From Jaenimonas drosophilae (lineage: Eukaryota; Euglenozoa; Kinetoplastea; Trypanosomatida; Trypanosomatidae), in NCBI GenBank assembly GCA_030849065.1, contig JASAON010001419.1, positions 1 through 23,744 of the forward strand: a DNA stretch of 23,744 nucleotides, read 5' to 3'. This document shows positions 1 to 8,853 of this stretch, piece by piece (within the stretch, counting starts at the first letter, position 1; each line of letters opens with the position of its first letter). The position numbers were made by a program, and so were the translations under genes. Below the pieces are notes generated by a model that made no database searches, was not told the DNA's origin, and saw nothing but the letters and a program-made list of their open reading frames with translations.

Positions 1-871
1 TTGGTAGGGCTCCTGCACCAACCGTGCTGCCACTCTTATTGTGAGAAGCCCGCACCGAATTCATCACCTCCACCCGTGTGAAGATGAAACACACAACCTG
101 TTCCAGCATCGAAAAGGTCTGCCACACTGCCATCGGTACGTGTGCAAAACTGAGACCATTGCGTGGATCAAAGGGGGGCAGGCCACCATGAGGAAGGATC
201 ATGAGCCCATCCTTGGCCAGCATCGTGTGAAGCACAAAACACACACGGCGGAACACACCCTCGTCACAACAACGTAAGCGTGTCGTGATGGGCTTGTTTC
301 TGTTTCGGCTGAAGTAGCCGCCGGCAGGGAGGCGTGGAGAGTTGAGCGCGGCGGAAGATGTCTGTGGAGCATCATCGTCTGTGTGCATGGAGGCGTAGAG
401 CTCAGCGAGATGGAAGGGGTCGCGAAGAATCTTGACGCCATCGTTGTTGCAAGTGTGTGAGGAAGAAATACCTGCACATCGGCAGAGAAGAGGTCCACTG
501 GGTGGCACCTCACCCATACTCATCGGCCGTGCTTCACCCACAATCTCCACCTGATAGAGATTCTGCTCCACATAAGTTTGATCATGAACGAAGCCGATGT
601 CGGGGGCAACGATGGTGGCACTGAGGATCTTCAGCTTCTTGCGCCAGATGAGATGTGGTGATGGACGTACACGGGTGAGGCTAGAGTCTTGGTTGTGTTC
701 CTCGTAGTTGTTGTTGTTGTTGTTGTTGTCTGTGTTTGCTGCATCTTCCACGAGTGGGCTGCCTGGCTCGGAGTAGTAGAGGTGCCGGCGTGTTGTATCA
801 ATGGCGATCACCCGCATGGGCCAATCATGGTAGAAGCGGTTCTTTTGCTTCTCTGCGAGTGAGAAGAACAT
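1..871 (-). CDS. PH-like two-domain protein, copy 1 (3' end beyond window)
   Basis: The first 290 codons are open from an ATG at 869-871 to the window edge with no stop, so the C-terminus is missing. The N-terminus (MFFSLAEKQ, W17, then RRHLYY near residues 28-33) reads like the first three strands of a PH domain. It continues with a WRKKLKIL strand near 76-83 and a LYQVEIVGE strand near 105-113. A TTRLRCC strand near 196-202 is followed by a helix (VFRRVCFVLHTML) that would close the fold. The signature LPPFDPRNG lies at 231-239 and a second PH-like domain begins near 256. Asn7 (residues 49-55) is a low-complexity insert. It is the most compact of the three neighbouring paralogues. PH domains usually bind phosphoinositides or proteins; the ligand here is unknown. 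The gene is certain in my view, the PH assignment less so because it rests on pattern and on the paralogues. Calls in other frames here are shadows. Confidence 0.85.
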   Translation of the reverse strand, partial: MFFSLAEKQKNRFYHDWPMRVIAIDTTRRHLYYSEPGSPLVEDAANTDNNNNNNNYEEHNQDSSLTRVRPSPHLIWRKKLKILSATIVAPDIGFVHDQTYVEQNLYQVEIVGEARPMSMGEVPPSGPLLCRCAGISSSHTCNNDGVKILRDPFHLAELYASMHTDDDAPQTSSAALNSPRLPAGGYFSRNRNKPITTRLRCCDEGVFRRVCFVLHTMLAKDGLMILPHGGLPPFDPRNGLSFAHVPMAVWQTFSMLEQVVCFIFTRVEVMNSVRASHNKSGSTVGAGALP

Positions 872-2863
872 GATAATTTGGGTGGTGGCTGTTGTGGTGG
901 TGGTGGAAGGTGTCTTGCGGGGTGCAAACAACACAGGGATCAGCTGAATGACGTCAGTGAGAAGATGAACAACGTCCTTCTCTCCGAATTTGGCAATGAA
1001 AATAAAACGTGTTTTGGTGCAACAAGTGGAGCGAGATGTTGCCAAGACTCCAGAAGCACCTGGGAGTGGGTGAGAAGGTGTGTCGTAGGGTAGAACCCCG
1101 AGCTAAGTAGGCCAAGACAAGAGATGATGCTGACGAAGATGGCGTGCAGCACCTCCACAATGATGAGGAGGGGTGCCACGAGGTATGAGTTGCGGCACCA
1201 CGCGTCTTCCTCTAGCCCGAATGATGAAACGAAGATGAAAGCGTGTTGTCGGGGGGGTTGACGAGAATGTTAATATTATTTTTCGTATGCGTGTGTTCCT
1301 AGACGTACAGCATCATCACCTATCGTAAGAACGAAAAACACATAGACGAAGAGCAACATATCCTTGAGTGATGCATTGGTAATGGTGGAGATGAACTCAC
1401 AACGTTCTAGTATCACAGCATCTTCATTTACGCAAACACACACACACACAGACACGTGCCCAGTTTTTTGTAGATCGCAGAGGAATAATGACATGGAAAC
1501 GGTTGTGCGTTATGAGCTCCACAAAAAAAAAAGATGAAGAAGAAGAAAATAGAGTGTGGGCGATGCCAACTCCTTCCCCCATCCACCACATACAGCACCA
1601 ACAACCACATCCGACACCACAGGGAAAGCGCACAGCTCACCAATGTAGAGTGATGCGGGTTTGAGAGAATGATGATGTGGGAGGAGGAGGTAGGCTGCAG
1701 GAAGGAAAGGAACGTGTGTGGTCGGCATGCATGTGTGTCTCTGCTACTGAACAACACAAGCATACACCCACCCACACACACAACATCAGCGGTGATGCGG
1801 GTGTTGGAACTACGATGCGTGTTGGCAACACACTCGATACAAGGTCGCACAGAAGAAAAGCAAAAGAACAACGAAGAAACCCACAAAAACACACACAACA
1901 ACAAAAGAAGAGGAAGAGAGAATGACGTAGGCCATGAACGAAGAGGTCAGAAGGTGGTTGACGGGGTTCATGCGCACATCCATCCTCATTCACCAACAAT
2001 CACCAACCGCCACCATCATATGCTCGCCCACCTCACCTCATCATACATCTCATCGTCTTATTTCACACCATATCGCAACCATGTCTGCACAAGCAACGGC
2101 AAAAGAAAAAAATGAAGACGGCATGTGGAGACTTGTTGTAAACGATCCTCACACGCAAGAAAGAGAAAAAAAGCGTGTTCTTCGTCTGAAGATGCCCACA
2201 GCGCATGTGCGTGAGCGTTCAGATTTATTCGTCTTCTGCATCATGATTGAGATGATGTCCTTCGCACATCAACAACATCGCCCCTTACGAGGTAAAAGCA
2301 AACATGGAAAGATGGAGGAAAAGAAGGTGCTGATGACTGCTTCAAAGCAGCCATCAGCACCGCGCACAAGGCTGAGGAGGCACGTGTTGTTGTTGCCGAT
2401 TCGCAACACATGATGTTGTTGATGTAGATGGTTATGAATCATATTTCGTCTTCATTGTGGGTATGGCTTTTGTTTGGCCTCAACGCAATCAGCGTACACA
2501 CACACACACACACGCACAGGAAGATCGATGAAACTAACGTGTCCTTCGAAACTTTGTGTAGCGGGGCTTGTGGTTGCTAATGTTGTTGGTTGTATTGATG
2601 TTGTTGTTTCTTGTTGGTTGTTGTTGGTGTTGGCGTTAATGGTGATGGCGGTGGGTGTTGATCCATGGCGTTGATCGGCTGGCGATGTACGCCTCAAACG
2701 CCTCACCACGATGGACCGCCACGACGACCATAAATCACTCAGCATCTTTTTTTTTCTCTGACGTTAGTGAAAAACAATGAGATCCACGTTGATGAGAATA
2801 AACATTCTCCTCCTCCTCCTCCTTCATGGCGCAACCTCCTTCTGTTTATGTGTTGTGTTGTTG
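872..2863. other. Spacer between PH-like copies 1 and 2
   Basis: These 2.0 kb hold the 5' leader of copy 1 and the 3' UTR of copy 2. The reading frame of copy 1 stays open upstream to a stop at 1103-1105 without another ATG (see findings). The rest is low complexity: an (AC) run at 1436-1450, A-rich tracts near 1525-1555, 1850-1925 and 2095-2180, and TGT/GTT runs near 2575-2640. Open frames of about 150 codons (1428-1904 minus, 1934-2413 plus) have repeat-driven composition and no recognisable domain. I see no RNA gene. Confidence 0.6.
914..938 (-). promoter_or_regulatory. Candidate spliced-leader acceptor for PH-like copy 1
   Basis: On the coding strand a T/C-rich stretch (CCTGTGTTGTTTGCACC) ends in CGCAAG, with the AG at 914-915, 42 nt before the start codon. 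The first ATG after it is the one chosen for the gene. Other AGs lie nearby (for example CAACAG closer to the ATG), so the exact site is uncertain. Confidence 0.3.
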
Positions 2864-5422
2864 CTACGTATCCAACTTGTGGGTGGTGTTGCTGTTGTTG
2901 TTGTTTGTCTTGGTTGTTGTTGTTGTTGCTCGACGTCCTGGCGTGGTGGGTGGATGCAGTGGCCCATGTTTGCTAACACGCCGGCCAACACTATTTTGCG
3001 GGCTGGAGTTGGATGCGGTGCCGCTGTTTGCACTCGCCAACGCACCAGATCCTTTCCGGTGCATCGCCGTCATGCTATGCTGAACTAAATCGTCAATGTG
3101 TGTCTCTGCCACCGCTTGCAAGAATTGTTGTGTGCTGTTGGCGGCGAGGGGGGTTTGGCTCATCATCACGGCGTGTTGGTCCTCCACCACCTCCAACGCC
3201 GCCGCCGCCCCACTGCTTACCTCCTCCTTCGTGAGGTATCGAGAGCCCGGCACCTGGTAGCCCTCACGCGAGCTCGACGTGGAAGAACATGAGCTACACA
3301 CAGATGAGCATGCACCATCAGCTTCTTCTGGTGCCATGACGTCTTGGCCTACATCTTCCCCAGTGCGTCGGGCCAACACAGCCGGTGTTGGATGGCTGTG
3401 TAGCTGCGGTGTTTGCAGTTGTTCTGCGTGAATGTGCTCATTTAGTTGGTCCTGAGTAAGGCTCTGTATGCCGTAGGGTGATTGTGGCGTGGATGGCGTG
3501 GGTGAGATGGGTGGGCGGCCGTCGAAGGTGCTGCGCTCGCGAGACGTGGAGCTCTCGGCGTGGCGCTCGCTGTTCTCACCGCCGTACTCAGTCGCAGAGA
3601 AGGCTGGCTGAGGAATGGTTGCTGTGCCCATGGACGGCAAGGATTGGCTATGTTCATGATGGTGGGAGTTGTGGCGATGATGATGATGATGATGGGGGTG
3701 GTGATGGTGTTGTTGGCGGCGTTCGTAGGCCTCCACAGCCTCATCCAGGTGTTGCACCTCGCCAAATGACATGCCAACAATATCATCGGAGCTCGCCCGT
3801 TCACGCGACAAGCGCCATGAGAGGGCGGACAGTTGTGCAGGGGTTAGTGGCACCTCGTTGGTGTTGTTGGAGTAGAGTGGGATGGCGGAGCGGCTCACCA
3901 CGCTGAGATCTCGCGCGGCATACACCCCCTGCACCTCACGCCACACGTTGGCCAGCTGCTCCTTGGGAAGCGGGCAGCTCAGCACACCGCGATAGCCCGC
4001 CGCTGGATCGAAGTTGAGATGCCGGCCAATCTGTGCTTCATAGCCCTCCACGAAGCGCCGCACCGAGGCCGCAGGAGATGCGTGGATCGCAATCACCCGA
4101 CGGATATCGAGCGAGGCCAAACAGGCATCGCGCACCACATGACGAATGCGCAACGTTTCCAGTGCGGCATCAAAACACTCAATGGCCTCCGCGCCGTAGC
4201 CTGGTGGTTGTGGTATCAGAACCAAGTCTGGCGCACCAGGATCACTAATGAAGGCAATGTAGGGCCGTCGGCAGGTGTAGTTGTAGTGAAACTCCTTCAC
4301 TTGTTGCAGCTTCACCCAACGAGGAATGTTGCCCGTCTCACGCAACAACAAGATGGTGTCGTGGGTGATGCACAAAAAGCTGCCATGCAAAAAGACGGAG
4401 AGCTCTCCGGCTGTACTTCGTCCCACCACATCCACACGCAAGAAGGTGTAAATGACCGTCTTCTCCAGCTCCTTGAAGGTGTTGTACAAGTACATGGGCA
4501 CGAGCGAGAAGGTGATGCCGTTGCGTGGGTCGTAGGGCGGCAAGCCACGGTAGGGCCGCGCAATGATCTTATCATAGCCCAGCACAGACTGCACCACAAA
4601 CCAAAAGCGCCGGAACTCATGCTCGGAGCGCAAACGCATCACCAAACGCACCCGACTTCCACGTCCACGCGGCGAGCGCAACGTTTGCGTCTTGTTTTTA
4701 TCCTCGTTATAAGCCACGCCAGTGGCGAGGGCCTGCCGCTCGCGCTCCTGCCGCAGACTCGTAAATTGATCCCGCAACGAATCGTACAATTCGCGCAAAA
4801 AGAATGGATCACGAATGTACTCCTCGTTGTGCAAGCAGCATCTGCTCGGAATACCACCCAGCCCACCCGAGGGGCATAAGAAGGGGCCCGGGGCCGGGCA
4901 CTCACCATTCTGCAAGGTGCGGTACTCACCATGAATCTCCACTTGGTAGTAGTCCTGCTCCTTCAGGTGGCTATCCTCACGAAGAAAGAGATGTTCGCGT
5001 GCAACTGGAATGATGAGATCAACCTTGATCTTCTTGCTCCAGGTGAGGTCGCTGGGGCGGCATGGCTCCGGCGCGGGCACGTTGTACTCCTCTGGAGATG
5101 TGTGAAAGGGGCTCACGGAGCTGAGGTTGGCAGCGGAGTTGGTGTGAGGAAAGCGGCTGACCGGGCCAGGTTCAGGGGTGGTGATGGAGTGATTGCTCGC
5201 AATGGTGGGCATGGCAGGTGTGGTGGGGGTGGTGTTGGTGTTGGTGTCAGTGGGTGCTGGTACGGGAGGGCATGGTGGCACGTTGGGGGGCACAATCTGT
5301 TGTGGCTCGAGTGGATTGGAGGTGTAGTACAGATATCTGCGCATACTATCGAAGGCAACAACACGCATCTTCCATCCATCAAAGAAGATGTTTCCCTGCT
5401 TCTCTGCGTAGGTGTAGAACAT
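2864..5422 (-). CDS. PH-like two-domain protein with long disordered tail, copy 2
   Basis: This protein has 852 residues and starts at an ATG (5420-5422) that is the first after a good splice acceptor. Residues 1-34 (AEKQ, W17, RRYLYY) form the opening strands of a PH-like domain. A Pro/Thr-rich insert (about 35-125) interrupts it. Strands follow near 127-140 and 157-167, then RVRLVMRLRS at 257-266 and the closing helix EFRRFWFVVQSVL (269-281). LPPYDPRNG is at 294-302. A second PH-like domain covers about 318-430 and ends with the helix AIECFDAALETLRI. A helical region extends to about 570, followed by a His-rich run (571-591) and a Ser/Thr/Pro-rich tail that looks disordered. There is no signal peptide or membrane segment, so it is probably cytosolic or peripheral on membranes. 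Function is unknown; a scaffold or lipid-binding adaptor is an inference. It shares motifs in order with both neighbouring paralogues. Confidence 0.9.
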   Translation of the reverse strand: MFYTYAEKQGNIFFDGWKMRVVAFDSMRRYLYYTSNPLEPQQIVPPNVPPCPPVPAPTDTNTNTTPTTPAMPTIASNHSITTPEPGPVSRFPHTNSAANLSSVSPFHTSPEEYNVPAPEPCRPSDLTWSKKIKVDLIIPVAREHLFLREDSHLKEQDYYQVEIHGEYRTLQNGECPAPGPFLCPSGGLGGIPSRCCLHNEEYIRDPFFLRELYDSLRDQFTSLRQERERQALATGVAYNEDKNKTQTLRSPRGRGSRVRLVMRLRSEHEFRRFWFVVQSVLGYDKIIARPYRGLPPYDPRNGITFSLVPMYLYNTFKELEKTVIYTFLRVDVVGRSTAGELSVFLHGSFLCITHDTILLLRETGNIPRWVKLQQVKEFHYNYTCRRPYIAFISDPGAPDLVLIPQPPGYGAEAIECFDAALETLRIRHVVRDACLASLDIRRVIAIHASPAASVRRFVEGYEAQIGRHLNFDPAAGYRGVLSCPLPKEQLANVWREVQGVYAARDLSVVSRSAIPLYSNNTNEVPLTPAQLSALSWRLSRERASSDDIVGMSFGEVQHLDEAVEAYERRQQHHHHPHHHHHHRHNSHHHEHSQSLPSMGTATIPQPAFSATEYGGENSERHAESSTSRERSTFDGRPPISPTPSTPQSPYGIQSLTQDQLNEHIHAEQLQTPQLHSHPTPAVLARRTGEDVGQDVMAPEEADGACSSVCSSCSSTSSSREGYQVPGSRYLTKEEVSSGAAAALEVVEDQHAVMMSQTPLAANSTQQFLQAVAETHIDDLVQHSMTAMHRKGSGALASANSGTASNSSPQNSVGRRVSKHGPLHPPTTPGRRATTTTTKTNNNNSNTTHKLDT

Positions 5423-5465
5423 GATGAATGATGATGATGTCGGGTGATGAGGTTGGCTCCACTAC

Positions 5466-5480
5466 CTGTGAGAAGAGTAC
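5466..5480 (-). promoter_or_regulatory. Candidate spliced-leader acceptor for PH-like copy 2
   Basis: The coding strand reads GTACTCTTCTCACAG, with the AG at 5466-5467. This leaves a 43-nt leader with no ATG before the start codon. A pyrimidine tract followed by CAG is the typical kinetoplastid trans-splice acceptor; the tract is short but clean. Confidence 0.45.
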
Positions 5481-5840
5481 GTGAATGGGGGTGTGGCCGT
5501 GTGTCGCGAGCGTCCAGCAACGTTGATTGATAAATGAAGAGAGTATGGCAGGTGCTGCCAAACAACAATCAGTGGATGGGACTACCCACGTACTCACGTG
5601 CGTGTGTGTGTGTGTATGAATGGGAAAGTGAAGGTGGTGTGTGGTCAGCAGGAGATGATGTTGGCGCTAAGCTCCACAACACCTCACCAACAACACACAC
5701 ACACAAAAAAAAAAACGAAGAAGGAGAGGCAATGGAGCGAGCAGCACAGACGCTACCGAAAAATGAAAAAACAAAAATCAAAAAAAAAAGCGCTCGACTA
5801 AGGCGTGAAAGTGGAACACAACCTAGACGCTGAACATGTG

Positions 5841-5900
5841 AAGAAGTATGAAGAAGAATGAAGAAGAATGAAGAAGAATGAAGAAGAATGAAGAAGAATG
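5841..5900. repeat. Decamer tandem repeat, six units
   Basis: The unit aagaagaatg is repeated without gaps; the first copy carries one substitution (aagaagtatg). It is followed by two copies of an 11-nt unit (tatgaaggatg, about 5901-5922). The array is non-coding and probably lies in the 3' UTR of copy 3 or in the spacer before copy 2. It reads CATTCTTCTT on the coding strand, so it also forms a pyrimidine-rich block. Confidence 0.9.
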
Positions 5901-6076
5901 TATGAAGGATGTATGAAGGATGTATGTGAAGGAGATGAGCACTGTTGCTGCATACAAGTACGTGTGTTGGTTTGCCACAGACACACAATGTGGATGAGGT
6001 GATTAGTATCAACGTGTTTGTGACGTGAAGAAGTGGGAGTAGAATAGCTGATATAGTGGCAGAGTGCGTGGATGGA

Positions 6077-6098
6077 GTGTGTGTGTGTGTGTGTGTGT
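6077..6098. repeat. (GT)11 microsatellite
   Basis: Eleven uninterrupted GT units lie 56 nt downstream of the stop of PH-like copy 3, inside its probable 3' UTR, where they read as CA on the transcript. Confidence 0.9.
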
Positions 6099-6153
6099 TG
6101 CAGGGCAGAAGGATGAACCACCAACAGCAACATCATCATCTCGGGTATGGGTA

Positions 6154-8394
6154 TTATGAGCGAGGTTCATCTCCAACCACACAATTCATCGGCGTCGGGT
6201 AGGATGTTGGTGAGGTGCTGCCAACAAGTGCAACACCATGGATGGGTGTTGGCTCCGCACGTGGTATCAAATCGCCAATCACCAACCCGCCATGAAGTGC
6301 CGCCATCGCCTCCGCCCCACTGCGCTCACGTCGAGGCTTCCGCGGTGTTGGTGCTGCGCTGTGTGCGTGGTTCAGCTCAGCGATCCCGAGCGATGATGCA
6401 AGCACGGCCTTGAGAACAAAAGGCGGAGGTGGCGGGTCGCGAGCTTGGCGGCGCGCTGCCGGCCAGCGCAGACCATCGCCCATCGCAGCGATGTAGGCAA
6501 AGACGTCGGCGTACTGAGCAGAAACATTTCGAGTGGGAACCGATTTGGTCGTGGTTGTTGCTGCTTCTGGTGCATCATCACACATGTGGTTGTTGTTGTG
6601 GTTGTTGTTGTGGTTGGCCACGCCGCTCGCCACGATGCGTCGCACGACGTCCACCACGCGCGCCGTGGCCTCTTCGGGCTCAAAGTCAGTGAGAGCGGGA
6701 TAAATGGGGTACAACGGAATACACACAAAATCTGGCACCATCATCATCTTCTTCGAGTTTGTTGCGGTTGATGATGATGATGATGATGATGATGTGGTGG
6801 AGCGAAACGCAACAAACGATTCACTTCCGTGGAGGGCGTAATCAATGTGGCGGAGATAGCTCCACGGCATCCATCGCGGGCATTGGCCATCCTCCATCAC
6901 CAACATCGCCGCATCCGGCGTGAGGATGAGATTGCCGCAGGTGGCCCGCACCTCACGTGTGTGTGGCGGCACCTGGACAACATGCGCACGCAGGAAGGAG
7001 TACATCAACACATCATTAAGCCTGCGCAACGACCAACGAAGGTGAAGCGGAACGGTGGCGAGCTGCAGGCCGTTGCGTGGATCCAGCGGGGGCAAACCGC
7101 GATGAAGTGGAGGCGAGAGACCTCGGCGTACGAGCGATTCACGCAAACGTAGCGTGATGAGACGAAACGCATCATAATTAAGAGCACGAAAAGTGATGAG
7201 CAGCACGACGGGCTCGTCTTCCTCCACCTCCTTCGCCACCTCTTGTGGTGGTGATGATGCTTGCACGCCTGAACCCATCGTCATCATCGTATCTGGCCCA
7301 GCGGCATGAACCCCTGAGGCTGAGTTGGATGGCGGGAAGGAGGAGAGCGATGTGGTTCTTGTGCCAGCAGCGTGTGTATGTACGTGCCGGCTCATGGAGC
7401 TCACGCTTCGTGCCTCGCTGGATAGTTGGTGGTTCAGCACATTTTCCGCCGCCTCGTTCGGCATGCGGCTGCCGAATGATTCCAGCTCCTCGAAGCTCAG
7501 ACGATCAACGGGTTGTTGGTGTGGATGGACGCGTGGTGGTGTGGCCAACACCCCACGGGAGTGATGATGATGAAGAGGGGAGGCATCGCTGCCCGGGGTG
7601 AAGGCGCGTCGCAGCCACGAAATGATCCCGTGCGAAGGACGCCGTCGTGGCGGAGGTTCCGAGAGGGCGGCACCACGTTCGTGCGGGAGGCTTGCGCTGT
7701 TGGCCGTGGATAGCACAGGATCGAGGGTTCTGGCGTTGATGTTGGTGGGCGATGTGGCCTGATGCACAGCAACCAACGAGGTTGGGCCACCTCCATCACT
7801 CCCACCCACGAGCGGATCATTGCCCAGCACAACATGATCGCTGCTTTTATGATTGGCCCGTGGTGATGATGATGATGCCTTCCACGTCTCCTCCGATCCT
7901 TCTACACAAAATGTGAGAAGAGAGCTCTCACGAAAGCCTTCACTGCCGGGATGGATGGCATAGCGATCTGCTGCGTAAGTTAGGTTCAGCACGCGCAGCT
8001 GTTTTTTCCAGCACGTGCGGTGAGCGGTGGTCGGGGGCAGCGGAAGCGATGCAGAAACATCGCCATCAACATCATCATCATCATCATAATTGCTTCGGGG
8101 AAGATGGGCGGCCTGCGTGGAGGTGGCGGCGGTTGGTGATGATGATTCCACGTCATCCATCGGCGCATCATTCCTTCTTTGCTCTTTCTCCCTGCGCAGC
8201 ATCAATGGCGGTGTTGATGTGGCCGCTTCCACGTTCATCTTCTTCTGCTTCTTCATCTTCTTGTTGTTGTTCTGGCGGCGCGGTTTCACTGTGGATGAGT
8301 AGTAGAGCACACCATCAACAGCATCCACGGCCACCTCACGCAGGGTCCATCGCTGCCGAATAGGGCACAGCTTCTCCAGGTAGCAGTAGTACAT
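6154..8394 (-). CDS. PH-like two-domain protein with split first domain, copy 3
   Basis: This protein has 746 residues. The frame is open further upstream, but only from a TTG; the first ATG after the splice-acceptor candidate is at 8392-8394 and gives MYYCYLEK, which aligns with the starts of the two paralogues. Residues 1-34 (YLEK, W16, VLYYSS) are the opening PH-like strands. An insert of about 90 residues (poly-Asp at 104-108) precedes the strands near 128-165. A second insert of about 230 residues precedes VVLLITFRAL and the helix YDAFRLITLRLRESL (407-421). LPPLDPRNG is at 434-442, and a second PH-like domain covers about 461-590 (CPRW at 505-508; closing helix ATARVVDVVRRIV). Ser8 (535-542) and Asn/His runs (595-603) are low-complexity inserts. 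The tail is short compared with copy 2. It has no signal peptide or membrane segment. Function is unknown. It is the most diverged member of the trio. Confidence 0.9.
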   Translation of the reverse strand: MYYCYLEKLCPIRQRWTLREVAVDAVDGVLYYSSTVKPRRQNNNKKMKKQKKMNVEAATSTPPLMLRREKEQRRNDAPMDDVESSSPTAATSTQAAHLPRSNYDDDDDVDGDVSASLPLPPTTAHRTCWKKQLRVLNLTYAADRYAIHPGSEGFRESSLLTFCVEGSEETWKASSSSPRANHKSSDHVVLGNDPLVGGSDGGGPTSLVAVHQATSPTNINARTLDPVLSTANSASLPHERGAALSEPPPRRRPSHGIISWLRRAFTPGSDASPLHHHHSRGVLATPPRVHPHQQPVDRLSFEELESFGSRMPNEAAENVLNHQLSSEARSVSSMSRHVHTHAAGTRTTSLSSFPPSNSASGVHAAGPDTMMTMGSGVQASSPPQEVAKEVEEDEPVVLLITFRALNYDAFRLITLRLRESLVRRGLSPPLHRGLPPLDPRNGLQLATVPLHLRWSLRRLNDVLMYSFLRAHVVQVPPHTREVRATCGNLILTPDAAMLVMEDGQCPRWMPWSYLRHIDYALHGSESFVAFRSTTSSSSSSSSTATNSKKMMMVPDFVCIPLYPIYPALTDFEPEEATARVVDVVRRIVASGVANHNNNHNNNHMCDDAPEAATTTTKSVPTRNVSAQYADVFAYIAAMGDGLRWPAARRQARDPPPPPFVLKAVLASSLGIAELNHAHSAAPTPRKPRRERSGAEAMAALHGGLVIGDLIPRAEPTPIHGVALVGSTSPTSYPTPMNCVVGDEPRS

Positions 8395-8506
8395 GAGTGG
8401 CGTGCGCGTACGATGATGATGATGATGATGATGTTCTTGTGTGCAACAACACAGAAAAGGAGAGCAATCCGCCAACGGTGTTGGTATATAATCCGTCAAC
8501 TCACAG

Positions 8507-8523
8507 CTTCAAAAAAAAAAAAA
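8507..8523 (-). promoter_or_regulatory. Candidate spliced-leader acceptor for PH-like copy 3
   Basis: Thirteen T residues on the coding strand (plus-strand A-run 8511-8523) are followed by GAAG, with the AG at 8507-8508. The resulting 112-nt leader has no ATG before 8394, which supports the start chosen. The leader carries (GAT)7 on the plus strand at 8412-8432; this would be a His tract if the upstream non-ATG frame were translated. Confidence 0.45.
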
Positions 8524-8818
8524 GATTGATGCTGTTCCACGAATTTATGCTATGCGCTGCCAAGTTTCTGAATGAATGTGTGTTTCCTGATTCTGTTGTT
8601 GTTGTTGTTGTTGCGTTTGTTGGGGTGGAGTGGTGAAGCTTGTGCTCGACGAGCTGTAGAGCCAACAGTTGGTACGTAGGTCGTCGGATGTTCTACAACA
8701 GCATACTTCTTCCACACCAAAGCTGAGGGTGTTGGTGTGTGTTGATGATAAGCTTCAGACAGAAACAGAAGAGAATGTTGGAGTAACAACAAGATGGCGC
8801 TGCATTGAGAGATAAGAA

Positions 8819-8851
<33 letters not shown>
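8819..8851. repeat. (CAT)11 microsatellite
   Basis: Eleven perfect CAT units form a non-coding trinucleotide array. On the coding strand it reads as consecutive ATG triplets, which explains a spurious poly-Met frame here. Confidence 0.95.

Positions 8852-8853
<2 letters not shown>

Larger units (their letters stand above)
5423..6153. other. Spacer between PH-like copies 2 and 3
   Basis: Besides the leader and acceptor of copy 2, this 731-nt spacer holds two A-runs on the plus strand (near 5706-5715 and 5780-5789), which are T-runs on the coding strand, a decamer array (5841-5900) and a (GT)11 run (6077-6098). No gene is supported. Confidence 0.6.

Noticed and set aside
1428..1904. 158-codon minus-strand frame in the first spacer
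   Set aside because: Phe/Cys/Ser-rich translation of A-runs and CA repeats, no domain and no homologue recognised.
1934..2413. 159-codon plus-strand frame in the first spacer
   Set aside because: Opposite to the direction of every supported gene, no recognisable motif, and rich in His/Thr from repeats.
4019..4879. 286-codon open frame on the plus strand
   Set aside because: It is antisense to the conserved core of PH-like copy 2, which has motifs shared with two paralogues; the plus-strand product has no recognisable domain.
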